DNA of 42,373 nt, taken from the NCBI GenBank assembly GCA_019247775.1, contig JAFBAN010000002.1:1-42373 (forward strand). The letters are read 5' to 3'. The position numbers were made by a program, and so were the translations under genes. This document shows positions 32,527 through 39,693 of this stretch, piece by piece (the stretch's first letter is position 1; the number at the start of each line of letters is the position of its first letter). The notes under the pieces were generated by a model. It made no database searches and was not told the DNA's origin. It was given only the letters and a program-made list of their open reading frames with translations. The stretch comes from Chitinophagaceae bacterium (lineage in GTDB: Bacteria; Bacteroidota; Bacteroidia; Chitinophagales; Chitinophagaceae).

Positions 32527-32609
32527 TTTTTTTACCGCAGAGGCGCGGAGACGCAGAGGATACCATTTTTTACAGGACTCCGCGTCTCTGCGCCTCTGCG
32601 GTAAAAAAA
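32527..32609. repeat. Inverted repeat of CGCAGAGG-type words
   Basis: Arms 32527-32557 and 32579-32609 match at 29 of 31 positions around a 21-nt loop and are flanked by T and A tracts, so either strand could terminate. Each arm has an 8-bp period (CGCAGAGG, CGCGGAGA, CGCAGAGG). It begins right after the beta-lactamase-like stop. Confidence 0.8.
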
Positions 32610-32673
32610 TAAACACTTCGCAACTAAAGCAGTCCGCACCCGATCATTTATTACCTTGCCTCAAATCCCGCAC

Positions 32674-33690
32674 ATGTCAGCTGAGTTCAACAACCGGATC
32701 AGGCAGGTCTTCTTACTCCTGGTGATCACAGCGCTGGCGATCCTGCTTTTTTTTAAGCTTGCTGTTTTCTTTCCGGGATTCCTGGGCGCCATTACCATTT
32801 ATATCCTCAGCCGGGATGCTTATACCAGGATGATCTCGCACAGAAAATGGCGGCGGGGAACATCGGCGATCGTATTCATGCTGCTGTTCCTGCTATGTCT
32901 CGGCGTGCCTGTTTACCTGGCAGTCGATCTTTTATCATCCCGGATAAATATGTTGTTCGCCAACCAGGCGCAGGTGGCGGCCAGCCTGAAAGGCATCTCC
33001 GTTCAATTGCAACAATGGACCGGGCAGGAACTCCTTTCGGATGCCAATATCGCGCAGATCCAGAAAGCGATCATGGGTTATATCCCGCACCTGGTAAACA
33101 GTACCATGACCGTTCTGGCCAACCTGGGCATGATGTTCTTCCTGGTGTACTTTATGTTCGTGAACTGGGAATTTATGGAGAAAAGTATCCATGGATTCAT
33201 CCCGCTCGAAAGCCGGAACATCGGTATCCTCGCCAGTCAAACCAAGAATATGGTCCGCGCCAATGCGATCGGCATCCCGCTGATCTCGATCATCCAGGGT
33301 GCGTTTGCCACCATCGGCTACTGGATCTTCGGCATACACGATTTTGTGATGTGGGGTTTCGTTACCGGCATGTTCGCGTTCTTTCCCCTGATAGGCACTA
33401 CCATGATCTGGGCCCCGCTGGTGATCTACACTTTCTCCACCGGCAACACATCGCATGCCATTGGGCTCTTGATCTACAGCCTGCTTGTTACAGGAAATAT
33501 GGGCTATTTTACCCGGATCACCGTGCTCAGGAAGATCGGCAATGTGCATCCGCTGATCACGGTGCTGGGAGTGATCGTGGGACTGCAGCTGTTCGGGTTC
33601 TGGGGATTTATTTTTGGCCCGCTGCTGGTCAGCTATTTCCTGTTACTCGTCCGCATCTACGCCAATGAGTTCGGTTCGTTCAAGGCATAA
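32674..33690 (+). CDS. AI-2E family transporter
   Basis: From ATG 32674 the protein is 338 residues, with about eight hydrophobic segments. A charged central region is followed by MGYIPHLVNSTMTVLANLGM, FVTGMFAFFPLIGTTMIWAP and a closing GVIVGLQLFGFWGFIFGPLL, the typical YdiK/TqsA/AI-2E block. Members export small molecules or act as Na+/H+ antiporters; AI-2 export is proven for only a few. It is 20 bp upstream of the GH16 gene. Confidence 0.92.
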   Translation: MSAEFNNRIRQVFLLLVITALAILLFFKLAVFFPGFLGAITIYILSRDAYTRMISHRKWRRGTSAIVFMLLFLLCLGVPVYLAVDLLSSRINMLFANQAQVAASLKGISVQLQQWTGQELLSDANIAQIQKAIMGYIPHLVNSTMTVLANLGMMFFLVYFMFVNWEFMEKSIHGFIPLESRNIGILASQTKNMVRANAIGIPLISIIQGAFATIGYWIFGIHDFVMWGFVTGMFAFFPLIGTTMIWAPLVIYTFSTGNTSHAIGLLIYSLLVTGNMGYFTRITVLRKIGNVHPLITVLGVIVGLQLFGFWGFIFGPLLVSYFLLLVRIYANEFGSFKA

Positions 33691-33710
33691 AAACTCGATT
33701 ATTTTTAAGT

Positions 33711-34592
33711 ATGATACAACTTCGAAATTTAACAGCCTGCATTTTCTTCACGTTATTCCTGGTGGGATGCAGTCCGACAAAAAAATCCATGTCCGGAACG
33801 AATGAAGGCCAGGTGGTCTTCTTCGACGATTTTTCCGGACAAACCCTCGACCGTTCCAAATGGAATGTGATCGTTACCGGTTTCCATGTGAACAATGAAC
33901 AGCAGGCTTATGTGGATTCTTCCGCTACCATTCATATCGCCCATGGCGCTGAGGCGGCAGGCGCCGGTAATGGGGCGTTGGTATTGCAGCCGCAGTATGC
34001 ACCCGGCTTTGTAACATTCGACAATAAAAAATTCGATTTCATCTCCGGTCGTATCGATACCCGCAACAAGGTAGAATTCATGTACGGCACCGCTTCTGCA
34101 CGCATCAAACTCACGGAGGGCACAGGACTATGGCCGGCCTGGTGGGTACTCGGCACCGGACGGTGGCCCGAAACCGGCGAGATCGATATCATGGAATACG
34201 TTGGCGAAAAAGACTGGGCGAGCGCTGCCGTGCACGGTCCCGGCTACAGCGGCGAAACCCCTTTCGTGAACCGCCTGTATTTTCCTGAAACGAACGATGT
34301 TACCAACTGGCATATTTACTCGGTGGACTGGACGCCCGACAGCATGGTGTTCAAATACGATGATGTTCCCATGTTCCGCGTTACCCGGCCGATGGCGGAG
34401 CATTACGGCAAATGGAGTTTCGACAACAAGAAATTCCTGATCCTCAACTTCGCGCTTGGCGGGGCATATCCTGTTAAGATCAACGGCGCCAAGCAGCCTT
34501 ATAACGGTTTGCCGGCAGAAACCGTTGAGCGTATCAAAAAAGGCGAAAGCAAAATGTTGGTGGATTGGGTCAAGATCACCCGGCGCTCTTAA
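33711..34592 (+). CDS. GH16-family glycoside hydrolase (lipoprotein)
   Basis: The 293-residue protein has a lipoprotein signal (ACIFFTLFLVGCSP) and a beta-jelly-roll with the GH16 active site WPETGEIDIMEYVG (nucleophile Glu near 157, acid/base Glu near 162) and aromatic substrate-site residues (LWPAWWVLG). The closest activities are laminarinases or beta-1,3(4)-glucanases. It would be displayed on the cell surface or in the periplasm. No SusC/D pair is nearby, so it is not in a classical utilization locus. Confidence 0.93.
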   Translation: MIQLRNLTACIFFTLFLVGCSPTKKSMSGTNEGQVVFFDDFSGQTLDRSKWNVIVTGFHVNNEQQAYVDSSATIHIAHGAEAAGAGNGALVLQPQYAPGFVTFDNKKFDFISGRIDTRNKVEFMYGTASARIKLTEGTGLWPAWWVLGTGRWPETGEIDIMEYVGEKDWASAAVHGPGYSGETPFVNRLYFPETNDVTNWHIYSVDWTPDSMVFKYDDVPMFRVTRPMAEHYGKWSFDNKKFLILNFALGGAYPVKINGAKQPYNGLPAETVERIKKGESKMLVDWVKITRRS

Positions 34593-34611
34593 CTCTGCGA
34601 AACCTCTGCCC

Positions 34612-34666
34612 CTCATGTTCTCTGCGGTAAAACCTTAGCGAGCCTTTTTACCGCAGAGAACATGAG
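34612..34666. repeat. Perfect 21-bp inverted repeat between convergent genes
   Basis: Arms 34612-34632 and 34646-34666 are perfectly complementary around a 13-nt loop. It lies between the GH16 stop and the hydrolase stop, with further related CTCTGC / GCAGAG words on both sides. It probably terminates both genes. Confidence 0.8.
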
Positions 34667-34690
34667 TTAATGGAGTTTACGCAGAGGGAC

Positions 34691-35404
34691 TTACAAATTG
34701 CATAAGATATCGACCAGTTCGGCGGGCTTGCTGAAGAATGGGGAGTGGCTGGTAGCCATGCTGTATACCTTCTCACAGGGCGTTTCGGTATACATTTTCC
34801 GCTGGATAAAAGGAGTAACGGCTTTGTCTTCCGTGCACTCGATATACACCCGCGGCACGCGGCCGAAATTTTCATCCGTCAGTTGCAGCGGAGTAATGCC
34901 AGACTCCACAGGTTCGTGACTAAGGAGTATTTTGGCCAGTTCGGTGATATCGTCGTCGCAGTCTGCGTAAAGCCCTTCTTTATAGATCTCCGGCTGCAGG
35001 GTATGCGCCCCCAGCTCTTCAAACATCGTAACATATGGTTTCAGCAGGCCGCCGGTATCCTGTATGGAATATTCACGCTGCGTTTTTCCATCCGGAACAA
35101 GGTATGCTGCCAGGTATACCAGCTTCTCTATTTTTTCCGGCCGGTATTCGGCGGCCTGCGAGATCATAATTCCGTTCTTGCTGTGCCCCACCAATACTAC
35201 TTTTCCTTCCATGCCGTCGATCAGTTCGCAGATCCTGGCTACCGTCGTTTTCATTTTTACTTCCTGGATCGGGGTTTTGTCGCGACCCATGCCGGGCAGG
35301 TCAATGGCAATGGCGCGATGGCCTTTGGCTTCCAGCAAAGGCACTACTTTATGCCAGTTCCAGGCACTATGCCAGGAGCCGTGAATGAGGATGAATGTTT
35401 TCAT
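34691..35404 (-). CDS. Alpha/beta hydrolase (HNL/SABP2-like group)
   Basis: From ATG 35404 the protein is 237 residues; the longer frame to 35617 runs through a palindrome and is rejected. It opens with ILIHGSWHSAWNWHKVVPLL (oxyanion hole), has the nucleophile Ser at residue 75 in VLVGHSKNG, a late Asp (CTEDKAVTPF) and a catalytic His in TSHSPFFSKP. This profile matches the small methylesterase / hydroxynitrile-lyase-like group. The substrate is not known. Confidence 0.9.
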   Translation of the reverse strand: MKTFILIHGSWHSAWNWHKVVPLLEAKGHRAIAIDLPGMGRDKTPIQEVKMKTTVARICELIDGMEGKVVLVGHSKNGIMISQAAEYRPEKIEKLVYLAAYLVPDGKTQREYSIQDTGGLLKPYVTMFEELGAHTLQPEIYKEGLYADCDDDITELAKILLSHEPVESGITPLQLTDENFGRVPRVYIECTEDKAVTPFIQRKMYTETPCEKVYSMATSHSPFFSKPAELVDILCNL

Positions 35405-35474
35405 GAGGTTTGATTGAGATGCAAACATCCAACACTGCCAAATAGCCCACAACCCGAAACTTGCGAACTCCGGT

Positions 35475-35545
35475 GCTAGAAGAAAAACGAAGAGAAAAAG
35501 AAGAAGAAGACCTTCTTTACTTTTTCTCTTCGTTTTTCTTCTAGC
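35475..35545. repeat. Perfect 26-bp purine/pyrimidine inverted repeat
   Basis: Arms 35475-35500 and 35520-35545 are perfectly complementary; one arm is almost only A/G and the other almost only C/T. The 19-nt centre is itself partly palindromic. It lies between two minus-strand genes, upstream of the hydrolase. Confidence 0.75.
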
Positions 35546-35553
35546 GCGCAGCA

Positions 35554-35568
35554 GGGTTTCGCTAAGAG
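35554..35568. repeat. Dispersed intergenic repeat (copy 2)
   Basis: GGGTTTCGCTAAGAG is identical to 27357-27371. It sits 8 bp from the purine/pyrimidine palindrome. Confidence 0.5.
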
Positions 35569-35638
35569 GGTAAAAGAGCGAAAGAGGATAGCAGGAGTTG
35601 TGAAAACTCAACTCCAAACACCAAACTCCAAATCACGG

Positions 35639-36340
35639 TCAGGAGTTCAGCGCATACATGATGATGTTCATCGCGAACTTTGTATTGTCCTCGGCGAGGA
35701 AGCGTTTATTGCGGAAATCGTAGTCCCATTCACAGCCGTAATCCTTGTTGCTGTACAGTACGCCGATGCGGCCATTTAACGTAATGGCTTTGAGGTAATC
35801 ATGGATCAGGTCATCGCCCCATCCATTGAGCTCGAAAGAAGTATTGGGCGGGCCTTTCTCGAATTTGAAAAAGGATCGGTAGAGTTCATGGTTGTTGGGG
35901 ATCTTCTTTAAAGCGGCAGGACCGAACATCCTTGCCATCTGCATTTCAAAAGACCTGGCGAATAATCCGTCGATATCGTGGTTACAGTCATCCACGAACA
36001 CAAACCCTCCGTTCTCTACGTATTTCTTAAAATTCGCCGCCTCCTGCGCATCGAACTGCACCAGTTTATGCCCGCTGAGATAGGTGAAAGGATACCGGAA
36101 CAATTCTTCACTTCCGAGGTCAATCAGCTTTTCCTGAAGATCGACGGGGATGGTGGTGTATTCGATCAGCGAATTGAGCACATTGGAGGGCATACGCTGA
36201 TCCGTATTCCAGTCGCCCGAACGGTAACGCAGTCTCGCAAACGTGAATTTCGAACTTCCCATCTTCCTCTTATTGCGCCGTACGGCCTTGTTTATTTTTT
36301 TCAGTTGGCTTTTTGGGCTAATTTCCTTCGGCCAAATCAT
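35639..36340 (-). CDS. DUF4159-domain protein
   Basis: From ATG 36340 the protein is 233 residues; the Met at residue 27 (ATG 36262) directly precedes the domain and may be the true start. It shows the family opening KFTFARLRYRSGDWNTDQRM and VENGGFVFVDDCNHDIDGLF, a class I glutamine-amidotransferase-like fold without the catalytic Cys. It neighbours the MoxR/DUF58 cluster, as is common in Bacteroidota, but is transcribed away from it. With the longer start only 23 bp would separate the two starts; with the shorter one about 100 bp, which would better hold two promoters. Confidence 0.87.
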   Translation of the reverse strand: MIWPKEISPKSQLKKINKAVRRNKRKMGSSKFTFARLRYRSGDWNTDQRMPSNVLNSLIEYTTIPVDLQEKLIDLGSEELFRYPFTYLSGHKLVQFDAQEAANFKKYVENGGFVFVDDCNHDIDGLFARSFEMQMARMFGPAALKKIPNNHELYRSFFKFEKGPPNTSFELNGWGDDLIHDYLKAITLNGRIGVLYSNKDYGCEWDYDFRNKRFLAEDNTKFAMNIIMYALNS

Positions 36341-36363
36341 CACAGAGAAATAAAATTAATACT

Positions 36364-37362
36364 TTGGAAGTTACAGCAGCCAGGATACAGGAATTAACGG
36401 GCAAGCTCCCTCAACTGAAGAATGAGATCCAGAAAGTGATCGTGGGCCAGGACCAGGTGATCGAAGAGATCATCGTTGCCTTACTGGCAGGCGGCCATTG
36501 CCTGCTGGAGGGTGTGCCCGGATTGGCAAAAACCCTGATGGTCCGCACCCTGTCGCGGGCCCTGCATCTCTCTTTTCACCGCATCCAGTTCACGCCCGAC
36601 CTGATGCCTACCGATATCGTGGGCACTGAAATATTAGAAGAAGACCATGCCACCGGCAAACGCTTTTTCAAGTTCAATCGCGGACCGCTTTTTGCCAATA
36701 TAGTGCTGGCCGATGAGATCAACCGTACCCCGCCCAAAACCCAGGCGGCATTACTGGAAGCGATGCAGGAGTTTGAAGTAACTTATGGCGGCAAAACCTA
36801 TGCCCTTGACAGGCCGTTCTTTATCCTCGCCACGCAGAACCCCATCGAGCAGGCCGGTACTTACCCCCTACCCGAAGCACAACTGGACAGGTTCTTACTG
36901 TATGTTAAGATCGGCTATCCCACAGCGGAAGAGGAGAATAATATCCTGAGCAGTACTACCGGCAATAAAAAAGCAGATGTGCAGCCGGTATTGGACGCCG
37001 GAGACATCCAGCAACTGCAAAGCCTGGTGCGGGATGTAAATATCAGCGAAGAGCTGATCCGGTATGTGTCTGCCATTATCCGCGCCACCAGACCCGATAC
37101 ATCGCAGGTTGAAGCGGTAAAGGATTTCGTGAGCTGGGGCAGCGGACCGCGTGCAGGACAGGCACTGATCCTTACCTCTAAAGCCCGGGCGCTGCTGAAA
37201 GGCCGCTACGCCGTGATCATGGAAGACATCCATGCCATGGCCGCCCCGGTATTGCGTCACCGTATCCTCATGAATTTTAAGGCCGAAGCGGAGAATATCA
37301 GCTCGGATAATATAACAGCCAAACTGCTGCAGGCAATAGAAAGGCCAAAAGGTAAACTATAG
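36364..37362 (+). CDS. MoxR-family AAA+ ATPase
   Basis: The 332-residue protein has Walker A in LLEGVPGLAKTLMV (near 42-52), Walker B in VLADEINRTPPKTQAALLEA (near 118-124), and the C-terminal lid (TSKARALLKGRYAVIMEDIH). MoxR proteins act as chaperone-like ATPases for von Willebrand factor A proteins. It starts with TTG at 36364: there is no ATG in frame before conserved sequence, and the residues from TTG onward fit the family N-terminus. It is followed by a palindrome and the DUF58 gene. Confidence 0.93.
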   Translation: MEVTAARIQELTGKLPQLKNEIQKVIVGQDQVIEEIIVALLAGGHCLLEGVPGLAKTLMVRTLSRALHLSFHRIQFTPDLMPTDIVGTEILEEDHATGKRFFKFNRGPLFANIVLADEINRTPPKTQAALLEAMQEFEVTYGGKTYALDRPFFILATQNPIEQAGTYPLPEAQLDRFLLYVKIGYPTAEEENNILSSTTGNKKADVQPVLDAGDIQQLQSLVRDVNISEELIRYVSAIIRATRPDTSQVEAVKDFVSWGSGPRAGQALILTSKARALLKGRYAVIMEDIHAMAAPVLRHRILMNFKAEAENISSDNITAKLLQAIERPKGKL

Positions 37363-37372
37363 GGTATTTGAT

Positions 37373-37390
37373 CCCCACGGTACCGTGGGG
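37373..37390. repeat. Perfect 18-bp palindrome in the MoxR-DUF58 spacer
   Basis: CCCCACGGTACCGTGGGG is self-complementary without a loop. It lies between the MoxR stop (37362) and the DUF58 start (37430). It could be a protein site or attenuate transcription between the two genes. Confidence 0.7.
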
Positions 37391-37429
37391 GACCAAAATT
37401 TCGAAATTCCCAAATTCCAAAATTCACTC

Positions 37430-38317
37430 ATGTCCCGTCTCGCCGACCCCAAAATATTAATGTCCATCAAAGACCTTCCGCTGGCTGCGAAGACCACCGT
37501 GGATGGATTTATGGCGGGCATTCATGCCGGAACATTGAAGGGTGAAGGGATGGAATTCAGCCAATACAGGAGTTACCAGGCCGGCGATGATCTGCGCAGG
37601 CTCGACTGGAAAATGTTCGCCCGCAGCGATCGCTACTATATCCGCGAATCGGAGATCGAGACCAGTATTTCCGTCCGCTTCCTCGTAGACGCCAGCGCTT
37701 CGATGGATCATGAAGACAGTGGTTTTACCAAGATCGAATACGCAAGATACCTGGCGGCATCATTGGCCTATCTGGCGGGCACGCAGCATGATGCTACCGG
37801 TTTATATATTTTCCGGGATGGAGAAGTATTTGTACTGCCCTCAAGAAAGGATCACCAGCACCTGTCGCGCATTTTTTACCAGCTCGAAAAAATAGTTCCG
37901 GCAGGGCATTTCACCGAGCCGGTCCATTACCGCGATATTTTTGCGGGAAGCACTAAAAAAGAACTGCTGATCTTTATAACTGATTTTTATGAAGAGCATG
38001 GCGAGATCATGGAGTTGTTGCGTTCGCTGGCGAGCAGCAGGCATGAGATCATTGTATTCCATCTGCTGGGAAGGAATGAGATGGAGTTGGATTATGGCAC
38101 ATATACCGCCCTGCAGGACCTGGAGAGTGGAAAGACCATTCGCATCGATCCGGCGCAACTGAAAAAGACATATACCGAACAGCTCGAGGCGCGGATAGCT
38201 GCCATCCGTACTGAACTGCTGAATAAAAATATCCTGTACCGGCTTATCTGCATGGACGAGCCCATCGATAAGGCGCTGGTCGATTTCCTGAAACAGCGAA
38301 ACAAAATAAGCCGATAG
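37430..38317 (+). CDS. DUF58 (VWA-like) protein
   Basis: From ATG 37430 the protein is 295 residues. It carries GEGMEFSQYRSYQAGDDLRR and LDWKMFARSDRYYIRE, signatures of DUF58, and a metal-ion-dependent-adhesion-site-like VDASASMD (near 90). These proteins are the partners of MoxR ATPases and are thought to help fold or insert envelope proteins. There is no membrane segment. The next gene starts 2 bp after its stop. Confidence 0.93.
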   Translation: MSRLADPKILMSIKDLPLAAKTTVDGFMAGIHAGTLKGEGMEFSQYRSYQAGDDLRRLDWKMFARSDRYYIRESEIETSISVRFLVDASASMDHEDSGFTKIEYARYLAASLAYLAGTQHDATGLYIFRDGEVFVLPSRKDHQHLSRIFYQLEKIVPAGHFTEPVHYRDIFAGSTKKELLIFITDFYEEHGEIMELLRSLASSRHEIIVFHLLGRNEMELDYGTYTALQDLESGKTIRIDPAQLKKTYTEQLEARIAAIRTELLNKNILYRLICMDEPIDKALVDFLKQRNKISR

Positions 38318-38319
38318 CC

Positions 38320-39693
38320 TTGATCCAGTTCACACAACCGATAGCACTCTGGGCAATAACTGCTGTGGCCATTCCCATCATCATTCATTTATGGAATATC
38401 CGCGAAGGAAAGACGCTTAAAATAGGCAGCACCGCTTTTTTAACCGAAGCCACACGCTCGCATGCACGTAGCGTGAAACTCTCCGAACTGCTGCTGTTGA
38501 TCCTGCGCTGCCTGTTGTTGATACTGATTGCCCTGTTACTCGCCAGGCCGGTCTGGACCGACCCTGTTAAAAGTAATCAACGGGCGGGATGGATACTCAT
38601 ACCGCCATCGCTCAACCAGCAGGCCTACCGGCAATTCCGCCCTGCGATCGACTCTTTACTGAGATCAGGTTATCAACTGCACCGCCTGGAAACAGGTTTT
38701 GGCAATATGACTGCGGGCGAGAACTTCACTGGTAGTACGGGTATGAACAACTACTGGCAACTCATTATGGCGCTCGACAGGCAATTGCCTGCAGGCACGC
38801 TTGTTTATCTTTTTACAGACAATCAGCGCCGGCATTTCAGCGGGCAAAGGCCAGCCACCACACTTCAACTTCACTGGCAAACATTTTCCCTGCCGGATAC
38901 AGTGAGTTGGACCGAAGCCAGATTCCGCACGAATAAGGACAGCACCCGGATCATTACGGCAAACAGCAGCAGCGCCGGAACATTTTACAGGGCGTTGAAT
39001 TCAGCAGGCATCGATAGCGATACCAGTTCGATGAATGTCTGCATTTATACCGATAACTATTCTGCCGATGCCAACTATCTCCGGGCAGCGATCGCAGCCA
39101 TTCGCGATTTTACCCAGCGTAACATAAAGATCGGCGTTGTCAATAATGCGTCGGTTATTCCCGCAACAACAGACTGGCTTTTCTGGTTATCGGACCGGCC
39201 GCTGCAACAGCGTTCGGCAAAACATGTATTTGCATATGGCCCCGGAAGAATAAGGGCGCTGGATGAGGAGATCAATGCAACTGCAGGTATTCAAAACCTG
39301 AATGTTTACCGCATAAAGGATAATGCAGTTCCATTGCTGCCCGTTTGGACGGCCGGCGACCGGATCTTGCTTGGGCAGGAGGCAGCGAACCCGCAACGCT
39401 ACCAGTTCAACAGCCGTTTCGATCCGCAATGGAGCGGGCTGGTATGGCACGATCAGTTCCCGCAATTGATCGCCGGTCTGCTGCTCGACAATGATCCGCG
39501 TGTTGACAGCAGATCGCTTGTTGCGATCGATCCGCAGCAACTGCAACCGCAACTGGTGAATGAGGAACTGATATTGCCTAAAGAAAAGACCGAAGCGGCA
39601 CTGACGCTGGATACGATACTATGGCTGCTTGCGATGGCTGTATTGCTGATAGAGCGACTGATCTCCTTTCAAACCAAACGCAGAAGAGTATGA
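38320..39693 (+). CDS. BatA-like (aerotolerance N-terminal) membrane protein
   Basis: The 457-residue protein begins at TTG 38320, 2 bp after the DUF58 stop; no ATG exists in frame before conserved sequence. The first 80 residues are the BatA-type N-terminal membrane domain (FTQPIALWAITAVAIPIIIH, LRCLLLILIALLLARPVW). A periplasmic region of about 330 residues and a C-terminal membrane segment (ILWLLAMAVLLIERLI) follow. Its family partners are MoxR and DUF58. It overlaps the next gene by 4 nt (ATGA). Confidence 0.88.
   Translation: MIQFTQPIALWAITAVAIPIIIHLWNIREGKTLKIGSTAFLTEATRSHARSVKLSELLLLILRCLLLILIALLLARPVWTDPVKSNQRAGWILIPPSLNQQAYRQFRPAIDSLLRSGYQLHRLETGFGNMTAGENFTGSTGMNNYWQLIMALDRQLPAGTLVYLFTDNQRRHFSGQRPATTLQLHWQTFSLPDTVSWTEARFRTNKDSTRIITANSSSAGTFYRALNSAGIDSDTSSMNVCIYTDNYSADANYLRAAIAAIRDFTQRNIKIGVVNNASVIPATTDWLFWLSDRPLQQRSAKHVFAYGPGRIRALDEEINATAGIQNLNVYRIKDNAVPLLPVWTAGDRILLGQEAANPQRYQFNSRFDPQWSGLVWHDQFPQLIAGLLLDNDPRVDSRSLVAIDPQQLQPQLVNEELILPKEKTEAALTLDTILWLLAMAVLLIERLISFQTKRRRV

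Noticed and set aside
32847..33668. 273-codon open frame inside the AI-2E transporter gene
   Set aside because: It lies in another frame of a clear membrane-protein gene and has high Arg/His/Pro content typical of shadow frames.
34745..35413. 222-codon plus-strand frame opposite the alpha/beta hydrolase
   Set aside because: It mirrors the hydrolase gene, which has all catalytic motifs on the minus strand.
35405..35617. N-terminal extension of the alpha/beta hydrolase
   Set aside because: The extension translates a purine/pyrimidine palindrome into Lys/Arg and Leu/Phe runs; the domain starts at 35404 with its first strand.
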